From Lysobacterales bacterium (GTDB lineage Bacteria > Pseudomonadota > Gammaproteobacteria > Xanthomonadales > Wenzhouxiangellaceae): a DNA stretch of 64,000 bases. The DNA is taken from assembly GCA_002722315.1 (NCBI GenBank), contig PBLG01000022.1:1-64000 (forward strand), read 5' to 3'. Below, piece after piece: positions 28,201 through 35,704 of this stretch; positions within the stretch are counted from its first letter, which is position 1; every line of letters begins with the position of its first letter. The notes beneath the pieces were generated by a model. It had not been told where the DNA came from. It searched no databases and worked only from the letters and a program-made list of their open reading frames with translations. A program made the position numbers and the translations under genes.

Positions 28201-30267
28201 TCACTGCTCGAATCCATCGATAAAAATAACGTTACTTGTGCCAATCAGGTCTACTGAGGTAGGACCATTTTCTGCATTTGATTCGGCGCGTACCCGCGCG
28301 AGTCTGACACCAGGCTCGGTTGGGGCGAACCGGACAGAAAAAACACACGATTCACTGGGAGACATTTGAGCGGCATTGCAATCGTTGGATTCAATACTGA
28401 AATCGCTAAGGTGGGCCCCCTTAACCGAAAGCTCGCTCAATCCAAGAACACCCGTCCCGACATTCGTAAGGGAAACAGGTCTAATTGCAGAGCCTCCAGA
28501 TTCAACATCCCCGAAATCCAACCTAGCTGGAGTTAGCTGAGCTATTGGGATTTCCGCCGGCCCTGTAATACCACCGAGGACGACAAACGCCGATCCAGCC
28601 TCCGGTGCCGTATTCGAGTCAGCACTAGGAGCGCCAACCAATAGGTCATTGAAACCGTCATTATTGAAGTCGCCAAGTCCGCTTAGGGAGGTTCCGGCAT
28701 CGTCTAAATGAGATTCAGCAACTATTGAGAATCCAGTGCCATCGACCAAGTCGTCGGTGGTCATAAAAGACGGGAAGCCACCGGAAATATCGACTGATCG
28801 CCCGAAAATCACAAAGCTTCTTCTGGTAACCCCGGATTTATCCGCACCGACCAGTACGTCAGAGAAACCGTCTCCATTCATATCCTCGACAAAGCCAATG
28901 GCACCGCCTAAGCGATTGTTCTGAAAAACTCCATCTATGCGGAATCCGATAGATCCGTCTACATCACCAAGATTCAGGGCCGTCGGAAATGGATCAATGG
29001 ATACGTTCTTGCCATAGATTATGAATAAACTCCCAACATCGTTTATCCCATTGCGATCCACATTGGGAACGCCAATTGCAAAATCGCCAATCCCGTCACC
29101 ATTGATGTCGCCCGCTCCACTCACTGCTGCACCAGAATAGGTCCACGACTGTAGCTCACCGTCAATACGAAAGCCCGTGCCGATCAAGTTTGCCAACTCG
29201 ATCTTTTCTGGAAAGCCGCCGGTTGCTGAGACATCTCTTCCAAAAATCACATAACTGCTTCCTGCATTCTGCACGGAATTGGGGGAGGCTCTCTTCGCTC
29301 CAATGACGAGATCATCGACACCGTCGCCGTTTACATCGCCAGCTACGCTGACAGAGCCGCCAGATGTTGAAGATTCTTCCCCGTCAATCCGGAATCCGTT
29401 GCTGCCGTTCAAGTCAGAAAGAGTAAAGACTGAAGGGAAAGCGCCAGATAAACTCGTGTCTCTTCCGAATATTACGTAACTGCTGCCTGCATTAGGAGAA
29501 TTATTAGGCCAAGCCCAAGGTGCTCCGATGATGATATCGGTGAAACCGTCTGAATTTACATCGCCGGCAGAGCTAACCGCACTTCCGGCCTGCCCTTGGC
29601 CTACTTCTCCATTAATCCGGAAGCCATCGTTTCCATCAAGATTTGCCAAGTCGAGCTCGGCCGGAAACGGTCCGGCTTCGGAAACATTGACTCCAAAGAC
29701 CACATATGCGCTTCCGCTTTCTACGAACTGGTCATCATTTGGATTCGCTCCTGGAGCGCCAATGAGCAAATCATCGATCCCGTCGCCGTTAATGTCACCA
29801 ACCGCAGCAACGGACCTGCCCGTTGAGTCATTTGGTGATACCCCATTCATTCGGAAGCCAGTTTCTCCGTCTAGGTCAGATACACTTACAGTCTGCGTTA
29901 TAGTCCCTTGCGTAGATGCGTCACGCCCAAAAATCACAAACGCAGCACCGGCGCCGAATGCTTCAGGAGCGTCGGCCCCCGGCGAACCAATAAGCACGTC
30001 AGGAATGCCGTCCGCATTAAAGTCGCCACCGCCGCTTACCGATAGTCCGGTCATATCGTCCTCGTTTGAGCCATCTATCCGAAATCCATTTGGTCCCGAT
30101 AGCTCATTGAGGGATACATTGCGGAAAAATATCTCCGCATCGCACAGATCTGGAGTAACTAGATAGGCTACTGAGGCGAGAACAGCTAACTTGCGCAGGT
30201 CAATTCTCGCGCGAACGCTGAGAATATCGGAAATTATCGCTTTTATATTGATTTTCATGTCGGCCAC
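28201..30267 (-). CDS. Secreted FG-GAP/integrin-alpha-like repeat protein with choice-of-anchor D domain
   Basis: 688-residue secreted protein. A hydrophobic signal lies at ~25-43. Seven repeats follow, each with a calcium-type loop D-x-N-x-D-G-x-x-D (D-F-N-A-D-G-I-P-D, D-I-N-G-D-G-I-D-D and so on), then I-G-A-P and V-I-F-G; most units carry an F-R-I-(D/N)-G motif. This is the FG-GAP beta-propeller pattern. The C-terminal ~100 residues (L-D-F-G-D-V-E-S-G-G, V-R-F-A-P-T-E-P-G) form a choice-of-anchor D (HYDIN-like) domain, ending I-F-I-D-G-F-E-Q. GC is clearly lower than in neighbours, suggesting transfer. A role in surface adhesion is inferred. Confidence 0.85.
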   Translation of the reverse strand: MADMKINIKAIISDILSVRARIDLRKLAVLASVAYLVTPDLCDAEIFFRNVSLNELSGPNGFRIDGSNEDDMTGLSVSGGGDFNADGIPDVLIGSPGADAPEAFGAGAAFVIFGRDASTQGTITQTVSVSDLDGETGFRMNGVSPNDSTGRSVAAVGDINGDGIDDLLIGAPGANPNDDQFVESGSAYVVFGVNVSEAGPFPAELDLANLDGNDGFRINGEVGQGQAGSAVSSAGDVNSDGFTDIIIGAPWAWPNNSPNAGSSYVIFGRDTSLSGAFPSVFTLSDLNGSNGFRIDGEESSTSGGSVSVAGDVNGDGVDDLVIGAKRASPNSVQNAGSSYVIFGRDVSATGGFPEKIELANLIGTGFRIDGELQSWTYSGAAVSGAGDINGDGIGDFAIGVPNVDRNGINDVGSLFIIYGKNVSIDPFPTALNLGDVDGSIGFRIDGVFQNNRLGGAIGFVEDMNGDGFSDVLVGADKSGVTRRSFVIFGRSVDISGGFPSFMTTDDLVDGTGFSIVAESHLDDAGTSLSGLGDFNNDGFNDLLVGAPSADSNTAPEAGSAFVVLGGITGPAEIPIAQLTPARLDFGDVESGGSAIRPVSLTNVGTGVLGLSELSVKGAHLSDFSIESNDCNAAQMSPSESCVFSVRFAPTEPGVRLARVRAESNAENGPTSVDLIGTSNVIFIDGFEQ

Positions 30268-30394
30268 TCTGACCCGCTGGAACCGGTCAATATGGCTTGC
30301 GCGCTAACGCAACCGCCCCTGGGAAGCGCTAAGTCAGTGGGAGTGAGCGCTATCAAGAATTGATGCGTCCATCGAAGAAAGTAAAAATATCCGA

Positions 30395-30916
30395 TTATTT
30401 GAAGCATGCGCCTTCACGAAACTCCATGGCCAAAACGGAGTCCCAGAGATATTGCGAAGCCTCATCAAATGGGGCAGTTACATCATGAGTCTTTCCGTCG
30501 GGCTGGATATAAGTGATCGTATCGAGTTTTCCGTCCTGCGAATAGTCAAGCATTTCTATCGCGATTGCGTGACTGGACGCGTTCCCTAGTTCTTCCTGAG
30601 TGCCTACATAGACAGTCGTTTCGATCAACACGCTGTTTTTTTCGGTCAACGAAATGATTGCTGACTGCATTTCCCCGGTCTGGACTCTCCACTGCACTTT
30701 TTCAGGCTCGTCCTGTATACAGCGAATTAATTCTGGATACATCTCTGGTACCACAGACGATACAAAGTGCGCCCGAGGGTTTCCTTCTGATTTAGACTTC
30801 GATTCATATTGAGGTCCAAATATCAGATTCATAACAGACCACTCCGTCTTTGCTATCCCAAAGATCACTGCAGAAATTACGATTGCTCCAATCATTAAGG
30901 CCTTAATTTTCTCCAT
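30395..30916 (-). CDS. Hypothetical membrane-anchored protein
   Basis: 173-residue protein with no recognised family. An N-terminal hydrophobic stretch (M-I-G-A-I-V-I-S-A-V-I-F-G-I-A) looks like an anchor or signal peptide. The rest is soluble with two cysteines (C in L-I-R-C-I-Q-D and C in E-G-A-C-F-K at the end), which could form a disulfide outside the cytoplasm. AT content is high compared with core genes. An orphan between the FG-GAP gene and the divergent HNH gene; no partner can be named. Confidence 0.6.
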   Translation of the reverse strand: MEKIKALMIGAIVISAVIFGIAKTEWSVMNLIFGPQYESKSKSEGNPRAHFVSSVVPEMYPELIRCIQDEPEKVQWRVQTGEMQSAIISLTEKNSVLIETTVYVGTQEELGNASSHAIAIEMLDYSQDGKLDTITYIQPDGKTHDVTAPFDEASQYLWDSVLAMEFREGACFK

Positions 30917-31131
30917 CCCTATCTCTTTTTGGTTTTAAACGTTTGAGCTAAGCAGCGGCTTTATAGCGCGGCGAAAGATCGGACCGCCCGAGGAACGGCA
31001 GGACCGGGAAGAACTTAAACAAAGTATAAGACAAAGTAGAAAATTCGTGCGGATGCAGCGCGACGAATGGCGTCTACATGTAGCCGGAATCCTGCCTTTG
31101 TGCTTGATTTTACTGGATAAACGGGGATTTA

Positions 31132-31151
31132 GACTGTATACTAATATAGTC
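31132..31151. promoter_or_regulatory. Operator-like palindrome upstream of the HNH gene
   Basis: GACTGTAT and ATATAGTC flank a 4-base centre, an 8-bp inverted repeat with one mismatch. It overlaps TATACT and TATAGT boxes that could be -10 elements, 19 bases before the ATG at 31170. It may be a repressor site; nothing in the window identifies the protein. Confidence 0.3.
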
Positions 31152-31169
31152 CTATCTCGGATCTTTCTC

Positions 31170-32528
31170 ATGTCGAATATCAGCATCGAATCATCGCCCG
31201 ACTCCCCACGTGAACTGGACCATATCGAGTCCGAAATCACCGAACTGGCCGCGCATATCCACGCCGCGACGTTCCGGCTGCTGGAACTCATCCGCGAGTT
31301 CGACGAGCGCGAGGGCTGGGGCGGGCCTGGCCTCAGATCCTGCGCGCATTGGCTCAACTGGAAATGTGGGATCGGTCTCGGCGCCGCGCGGGAGAAAGTA
31401 CGAGTGGCGCACGCGCTGAAGGATCTGCCGCAGATCAGCGCCGATTTTCGCCAAGGCAGGATCAGCTTCTCCAAGGTCCGCGCGATGACGCGTGTCGCGA
31501 ATCCGGAGAACGAGGAATATCTGCTGATGATCGGGCGGCACGGAACGGCGTCGCACGTGGAAAAGCTGGTCAGTCAGTTTCGAAAGGTCAAGCGCATCGA
31601 GGCCATGGAGGCCGAGGAACAACGCCACGACCTGCGCGAGCTGGACTGGCACGTCGACGACGACGGCAGCTACGTACTCCGGGCGCGTCTCACGCCGGAA
31701 CAGGGCGAGCGTGTAGCCAAGGCCATCGAATCGGCGATGGACGAGGAATTCGAGGAACGCAAAAACATTTCCGCGGAAGTGTCCGACCGGCCTGCTATTG
31801 ATCCGGCCAGCGATCCCGTCGCCCAACGCCGGGCCGATGCGCTGGCCCGCGTCGCCGAAGGATTCCTGGGCGGCAACGCCGGCATCAACGGCGGCGAGCG
31901 AACTACCATTCACCTGCACACCGATTCCGACACGCTGCGCCACGACGGCGAAGGTGCCGAAAGCCGGCTCGACACCGGCGCACACGTCTCCGCTGAAACG
32001 TCCCGCCGCCTGGCCTGCGACTGCGCAGTCGTCAACTGGGATGATGATATTGCCGGCGATCCACTGAACATCGGCCGGCGAAGCCGCAGCATCCCGCCCG
32101 CCATTCGCCGCGCATTGCAAAAGCGCGACCAGGGTTGCCGGTTCCCCGGCTGCACCGCTCACAAGCACGTCGACGCCCACCATATCCGGCATTGGGCCGA
32201 CGGTGGCGAGACGAAAATGGACAACCTCGTCCTGCTCTGCCGTCACCACCACCGCCTGGTGCACGAAGGCGGCTACGGCGTCCGGATGACCGGCGACAGC
32301 ATTCCGGAATTCACCGATCCGACCGGCCAGATCCTTACCGCGGCACCGCAAATCCCTTCCCGCGGAAACGTCATCGCCCTGCGACGACAAAACGGCAAAG
32401 CCGGGCTCGAAATCACGCCCGAAACCCCGGTCCCACTGTGGGAAGGCGAGAAACTGGACAGCAGCATGGCAATCGAGACGTTACTGTGGCTGGAATCGCC
32501 GCAAACAGCTCGGATCGATGACGCATGA
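31170..32528 (+). CDS. DUF222 protein with HNH endonuclease domain
   Basis: 452-residue protein of the DUF222/13E12-repeat type. The N-terminal helical region contains W-x-x-G-L-R-S-C-A-H-W-L-N-W and A-A-R-E-K-V-R-V-A-H-A-L, typical of DUF222. The HNH domain lies at ~323-365 with C-R-F-P-G-C, D-A-H-H-I-x-H-W-A-D-G-G, N-L-V-L-L-C-R-H-H-H-R-L-V-H; two Cys pairs bind structural zinc and the histidines are catalytic. Such genes are multi-copy and often mobile-like. The ATG at 31170 is chosen because it opens the conserved region; the frame extends upstream to 31047. It adjoins the cassette array. Confidence 0.88.
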   Translation: MSNISIESSPDSPRELDHIESEITELAAHIHAATFRLLELIREFDEREGWGGPGLRSCAHWLNWKCGIGLGAAREKVRVAHALKDLPQISADFRQGRISFSKVRAMTRVANPENEEYLLMIGRHGTASHVEKLVSQFRKVKRIEAMEAEEQRHDLRELDWHVDDDGSYVLRARLTPEQGERVAKAIESAMDEEFEERKNISAEVSDRPAIDPASDPVAQRRADALARVAEGFLGGNAGINGGERTTIHLHTDSDTLRHDGEGAESRLDTGAHVSAETSRRLACDCAVVNWDDDIAGDPLNIGRRSRSIPPAIRRALQKRDQGCRFPGCTAHKHVDAHHIRHWADGGETKMDNLVLLCRHHHRLVHEGGYGVRMTGDSIPEFTDPTGQILTAAPQIPSRGNVIALRRQNGKAGLEITPETPVPLWEGEKLDSSMAIETLLWLESPQTARIDDA

Positions 32529-32685
32529 AACCAGTTCAACGGCCTGATTGCACTGGCTTGGCAACAAGCCAACAGCCGTACTCGGCCTGCATAGACGCAT
32601 CGCGTCAAGAAACGCGGTAGCTCCCCTCAAAGCAAACTGACTTATTTGCTTCTATAAAGAACCCCTCAGCATCACGAACGGGCTT

Positions 32686-32748
32686 GTTCAACTACCGGTT
32701 AAGATCGTGGCTCGCTTTGCTCGCACGATCTAACCTTATTCGTTAGGT
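32686..32748 (-). other. attC site of cassette 3 (terminal, partly degenerate)
   Basis: The right core is GTTAGGT (32742-32748) and the left core GTTCAAC (32686-32692), which fits the RYYYAAC consensus. Between them GGTTAAGATCGTG (32697-32709) pairs with CACGATCTAACC (32724-32735), leaving one extrahelical A. At 63 bp it is within the known attC size range. Arm pairing next to the cores is poor, so it may be eroded. Confidence 0.6.
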
Positions 32749-33161
32749 GATGGAGCGAAATGGTTCCACCTTGCATAGAGAACAATTGAAAGAATAGCAC
32801 CTACAGTCAAAACACCAATTCCGATTAGCTCCGCGGTGTTTTGAGACCGTAGGATTTGACCAGCGCTCACTGAAGGCCAATTGAACAGAAGCAGCCAAAT
32901 ACACGCTATGCAGAGAAGAATCATTGACCAACGGCGAGCACACCACATCCCGATCGCCGCTGAAAGCGTTAGCACTCCGCCGATGAGAATATGAATTGCA
33001 GCACGATTCCAGGAATTGGCCCAGTTCGCCGCTTCTTCTGAGCTGACAAGATCGTACATGGCCAATTTAACATCATAGGGATCTACTAAAGCATACGCAG
33101 CCATCGCGATCAGAAACAGGCTGATTGAAATTGAAAGAAGCGCTACGGTTCTAAGCAACAC
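32736..33161 (-). CDS. Cassette 3: small four-helix membrane protein
   Basis: 141-residue hydrophobic protein with four likely membrane helices (~residues 3-26, 55-75, 78-95 and 110-130). No family recognised. Small membrane proteins of unknown function are frequent in integron cassettes. The stop codon at 32736-32738 lies inside the following attC site, a normal cassette arrangement. The loop between helices 1 and 2 is acidic and may face the periplasm. Confidence 0.65.
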   Translation of the reverse strand: MLLRTVALLSISISLFLIAMAAYALVDPYDVKLAMYDLVSSEEAANWANSWNRAAIHILIGGVLTLSAAIGMWCARRWSMILLCIACIWLLLFNWPSVSAGQILRSQNTAELIGIGVLTVGAILSIVLYARWNHFAPSPNE

Positions 33162-33166
33162 GATTC

Positions 33167-33251
33167 ACGTAACGCCCGCCATCAGGGGCGAATTTCGAGT
33201 GAAGCCAAATGCGTAACGGAAGATTTGGCCCTTGCATGGGCGATGTTAGGT
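33167..33251 (-). other. attC site of cassette 2
   Basis: Outer cores ACGTAAC (33167-33173, one mismatch from ACCTAAC) and GTTAGGT (33245-33251). Inner pairs are GCCC/GGGC, CAGGG/CCC-T-TG with an extrahelical T, and a terminal stem GCCAAAT (33204-33210)/ATTTGGC (33223-33229). It lies directly between two ORFs, 6 bases from each. Confidence 0.72.
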
Positions 33252-33257
33252 GCCGAC

Positions 33258-33929
33258 CTATCCGAGCGTGAACTGCATTGTTGACTTTGAGCTGGATAGA
33301 TCAACTGGTTTAAGAAAAGAACCATTGATATTTACCCCCTCAGTTGTATACCAGGCGGCTAAACCGGTTGCATCAGGTTCGATAGCGATTTCATAAACGC
33401 GATTCCGTCTTTGGCAGTATTCAACGACAGGTATTTCCAACAGTGTTTGATTTTCGGATAGAAGCAGATTTTCTTGCTTCTCGATAGCTTGCTGATAGGG
33501 CGTTTTTTGAATCTTTCCGCCTTGCTCGATTTTGAAACCGGATTCCACTTTAGCCACCAAAGAATCTAGCTCCATGAGAGTGCGATACTGGTTGATTACT
33601 AGCGTAAATTTAGAATGTTTGTCGTCGTGGTATCGAAGTTTGTACGCCTTGCGGAGAAATTTAACGAAATCTTCGTTTAACTCCGTGTAAAGCGCTGGAA
33701 ATTTGTTGTTTACATTGTTGAGCAGATTTTGCTCAAGATGCCCTTTGCATCGATTTCCCTTTACTAGAACCAGAGCTTTAAAAAGCTTTTCCACAGCGGT
33801 TGCGGCCTGTTGTGCTCCTTGTGGGAGCAAGCCATTCAACAACAGCAAACGGGCTGCCAGATAGTCTCCTTGGGCGAGCCCGAGGAAACCGAGTAAATCT
33901 TTTCCGTCCTTAGCGAATTTCGTCTTCAT
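33258..33929 (-). CDS. Cassette 2: HEPN-domain protein
   Basis: 223-residue protein whose first ~115 residues fit the HEPN fold. G-D-Y-L-A-A-R-L-L-L-L-N-G is followed by Q-A-A-T-A-V-E-K-L-F-K-A-L, the usual 'A-A-E-K-x-x-K-A-L' helix, and R99-Y-H-D-D-K-H105 is an R-x5-H motif as in metal-independent HEPN RNases. The C-terminal half is beta-rich and unrecognised. HEPN proteins act as toxins, abortive-infection effectors or RNA-processing factors. No MNT antitoxin partner is adjacent, so toxin activity is inference only. Low GC and flanking attC sites show it came as a cassette. Confidence 0.7.
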   Translation of the reverse strand: MKTKFAKDGKDLLGFLGLAQGDYLAARLLLLNGLLPQGAQQAATAVEKLFKALVLVKGNRCKGHLEQNLLNNVNNKFPALYTELNEDFVKFLRKAYKLRYHDDKHSKFTLVINQYRTLMELDSLVAKVESGFKIEQGGKIQKTPYQQAIEKQENLLLSENQTLLEIPVVEYCQRRNRVYEIAIEPDATGLAAWYTTEGVNINGSFLKPVDLSSSKSTMQFTLG

Positions 33930-33941
33930 ATGTGCATAATG

Positions 33942-34038
33942 AACCTAACGCCCTGTTAACCTGCGCTTGACTGCGACGACCGGAGCGGCAGCGAAGGGAG
34001 GAAGCGGTCAAGCGTCAGGTTCAACAGGATGTTAGGTT
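33942..34038 (-). other. attC site of cassette 1 (canonical fold)
   Basis: AACCTAAC (33942-33949) pairs with GTTAGGTT (34031-34038). Inside are CCTGTT/AACAGG, AACCTG/CAGGTT and CGCTTGAC/GTCAAGCG, with extrahelical T at 34015 and C at 34022 on one arm and an unpaired GC/AT spacer next to the cores. This is the full textbook attC layout: outer cores, unpaired central spacer, long imperfect stem, protruding bases and a variable terminal structure. Confidence 0.88.
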
Positions 34039-34044
34039 GAATTT

Positions 34045-34749
34045 TCACCATAGGTCTCTCAGCTTATGTGTGGATAGAGACGACTGAGAAAGCTCTACTA
34101 TTACATGCCCGGACTCGATAAATACGCGCGAGAAATTGTCCCGATGAAAGTAGTTGGGTAATCGTAAGCGGAGATATGACACAGCCAAGGGTAGGTCCAT
34201 CGAGGGAAGCATCAAATTCTCGTAAATCAGCAGCCAGTCCTCGGTGAAGCGGGAATATTCTTCTTCCGCCAGCTTAGAAGTCTTTCGGCCAATTCGGTCT
34301 GCCATCGCTACGGCGAATTCTTCTTCGACAGAATGGCCTTCCCAGCCCGGCCCGGATAGCTTCGTACGGGAGGCTATTTCCCGTAATTCCTCAAGTGGTC
34401 TGCGCGGTTCGCCCCATCTAAATAGTGAACGGTCTAAAATCGAGTCGGGGCGCTGTGCTTCTGGAAGAGTTTGGAGTTTAGCGAAATCTTGATGCACGAC
34501 TTCCGTGACTTCGATACCGGCGCGCTGAATGCCATTTACTGACATTACAAAATCCGGTCTCTCAGATTTATCGACTTTAATCGGGTACTCGAGGCGTCTC
34601 ACGAAACTGAGTGTCGATAGAAGGCGGCAGATTGACCAGTTCTCAGTTTCTGGAGTGGTTCTCCCCTCACCTCTGGGGCGAACGGAAATATCCGTTGCGG
34701 CCAACAGGGATTCGAGCGCAGAAAATGACGCGGCCTTTAGCATCGGCAA
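34045..34749 (-). CDS. Cassette 1: unknown protein with PD-(D/E)xK-like motif
   Basis: 234-residue soluble protein. R-P-D66-F-V-M-S-V-N-G-I-Q-R-A-G-I-E80-V-T-E resembles the D...(D/E)-x-(K/T) core of restriction-endonuclease-fold proteins, although Lys is replaced (E-V-T). The remainder is charged and helical with no recognised domain. Its frame is followed after six bases by the attC at 33942-34038. A nuclease role is a weak inference; a structural prediction would be needed to support it. Confidence 0.6.
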   Translation of the reverse strand: MPMLKAASFSALESLLAATDISVRPRGEGRTTPETENWSICRLLSTLSFVRRLEYPIKVDKSERPDFVMSVNGIQRAGIEVTEVVHQDFAKLQTLPEAQRPDSILDRSLFRWGEPRRPLEELREIASRTKLSGPGWEGHSVEEEFAVAMADRIGRKTSKLAEEEYSRFTEDWLLIYENLMLPSMDLPLAVSYLRLRLPNYFHRDNFSRVFIESGHVIVELSQSSLSTHKLRDLW

Positions 34750-34753
34750 TTCA

Positions 34754-34760
34754 ACCTAAC
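34754..34760 (-). other. Recombination half-site at the start of the array
   Basis: GTTAGGT on the minus strand matches the GTTRRRY core where integron cassettes join. No matching RYYYAAC partner arm was found on the outer side up to ~34850, so this may be an attI remnant, an eroded attC, or a secondary genomic insertion site. Confidence 0.5.
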
Positions 34761-34979
34761 CGTGAGTGGCCCGCGATCCACCATGTTGCAACACGGCGGC
34801 TTTCCACCTATCCCGCATTCTCACCAGGACCGGTGATGCCCTGTCCCTGGCGCCTGAAATGAAGTCAAACATACTGATATTCATGTGGAAATACCCGGAC
34901 CGCCGAAGCTACTGCCTGCTACGCAATGCCTCGGAAATATACGGCGAATTTCCGCGGATTGCAAATGCAGAAAGGTTCC

Positions 34980-34999
34980 GTCGGGGATGCAACCCCGAC
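34980..34999. repeat. Small GC hairpin
   Basis: Stem GTCGGGG (34980-34986) with CCCCGAC (34993-34999) and loop ATGCAA. From memory this GTCGGGGATGCAACCCCGAC type recurs as a short intergenic palindrome; no function is assigned. Confidence 0.5.
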
Positions 35000-35028
35000 G
35001 CGCCAAGTCGGCTTTGAACCTGGTTCTT

Positions 35029-35118
35029 TCCTTCGTGTTCTTCGTGCCCTTCGTGGTTAATGCTTTTTGTTCTTGGCTCGTCGTCCGCCCTGAAAAATCT
35101 GGTTTCGTGCCCTTTGTG
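35029..35118. repeat. 9-nt-period repeat, inverted copy plus degenerate copy
   Basis: TCCTTCGTG, TTCTTCGTG and CCCTTCGTG (35029-35055) are the reverse complement of the array at 27850-27876. A second, shorter copy follows (TTTCGTG then CCCTTTGTG, 35103-35118). The two stand in the same direction near the right edge of the island. Confidence 0.7.
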
Positions 35119-35119
35119 G

Positions 35120-35704
35120 TCAACCCTGTTTATCCACCGCACTTTCCCCGCGCGTGACCGCGGTCAGTTCCTCTACGAACGCATCGGCCGCGTCGCGGTC
35201 GATTTCGACGACCAGTCGCAATCCATTTTCGTCCCAGTGCTCGTCGTGCTTGCTTGCGCCGGTACGTTCGGCAAGCAGGTGCAGCTCGCCGGCCGAATCG
35301 AACGGTACCCGGCATTCGAGCATTACGGTTTCGATGATCGGCTCGATCCCGGCATCGGCAATCGACTCCATGGCCGTGCCGCCGTAGGCTCTTGCAAGCC
35401 CGCCGGTGCCGAGCTTGACGCCGCCGAAGAATCGGCTGACGACGACCACCGAGCGATCCAGTTCCCAGTGATCCAGCGCGGCCAGCATGGGCCGTCCGGC
35501 GGTGCCGCCGGGTTCGCCGGCGTCGTCGAAGCGGACCGTCTCGCCGCAGCGGTAGGCGAAGCACACGTGGCGGCAGCCGGGCGCTCCGTGTTCGGCGATG
35601 AACGCCCTGGCGGCCGCTTCATCGTCGGCGGGCCCGCACACGCCGATGAAGCGGCTGTTGCGGATGGTCTGCTCGTACCGGCCGACCCGAGTGATTCGAT
35701 TCAT
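35120..35704 (-). CDS. yigZ: YigZ/IMPACT-family protein
   Basis: 194-residue protein of the IMPACT family, related to eukaryotic translation regulators and with ribosome-domain-like folds. The signature F-D-D-A-G-E-P-G-G-T-A-G-R-P-M-L and the block V-V-V-V-S-R-F-F-G-G-V-K-L-G-T-G-G-L are clear. The N-terminus R-N-S-R-F-I-G matches the family 'K-x-S-x-F'. The C-terminal DUF1949-like part is present. Its start overlaps the xseA stop by four bases. The cellular role remains unclear. Confidence 0.9.
   Translation of the reverse strand: MNRITRVGRYEQTIRNSRFIGVCGPADDEAAARAFIAEHGAPGCRHVCFAYRCGETVRFDDAGEPGGTAGRPMLAALDHWELDRSVVVVSRFFGGVKLGTGGLARAYGGTAMESIADAGIEPIIETVMLECRVPFDSAGELHLLAERTGASKHDEHWDENGLRLVVEIDRDAADAFVEELTAVTRGESAVDKQG

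Larger units (their letters stand above)
32686..34760 (-). mobile_element. Integron-type cassette array without integrase (CALIN)
   Basis: Three short genes in the same direction, each followed on its coding strand by an attC-like site: 33942-34038 (excellent), 33167-33251 (good) and 32686-32748 (weaker). The first cassette begins with a GTTAGGT half-site at 34754-34760, two bases before the G of A-T-T-G-C-C-G leading into its ORF. No tyrosine recombinase of the IntI type occurs in the window. The cassette genes are AT-richer than core genes and have no promoters of their own in view, as is usual in cassette arrays. Confidence 0.8.
34761..35119. other. Gap between cassette array and yigZ
   Basis: About 360 bases with no gene. 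It contains a palindrome TGTTGCAACA near 34784-34793, a small hairpin at 34980-34999 and 9-nt-period repeats at 35029-35118. Base composition returns to high GC only beyond this stretch, so it marks the right edge of the accessory island. Confidence 0.6.

Noticed and set aside
28008-28257. Small overlapping open frames on both strands near the island edge
   Set aside because: No ribosome binding sites, no homology pattern, and they overlap each other.
30300-30345. GCGCTAAC...AGCGCT segment considered as a further attC
   Set aside because: Cores do not pair as RYYYAAC/GTTRRRY and no cassette ORF is positioned for it.
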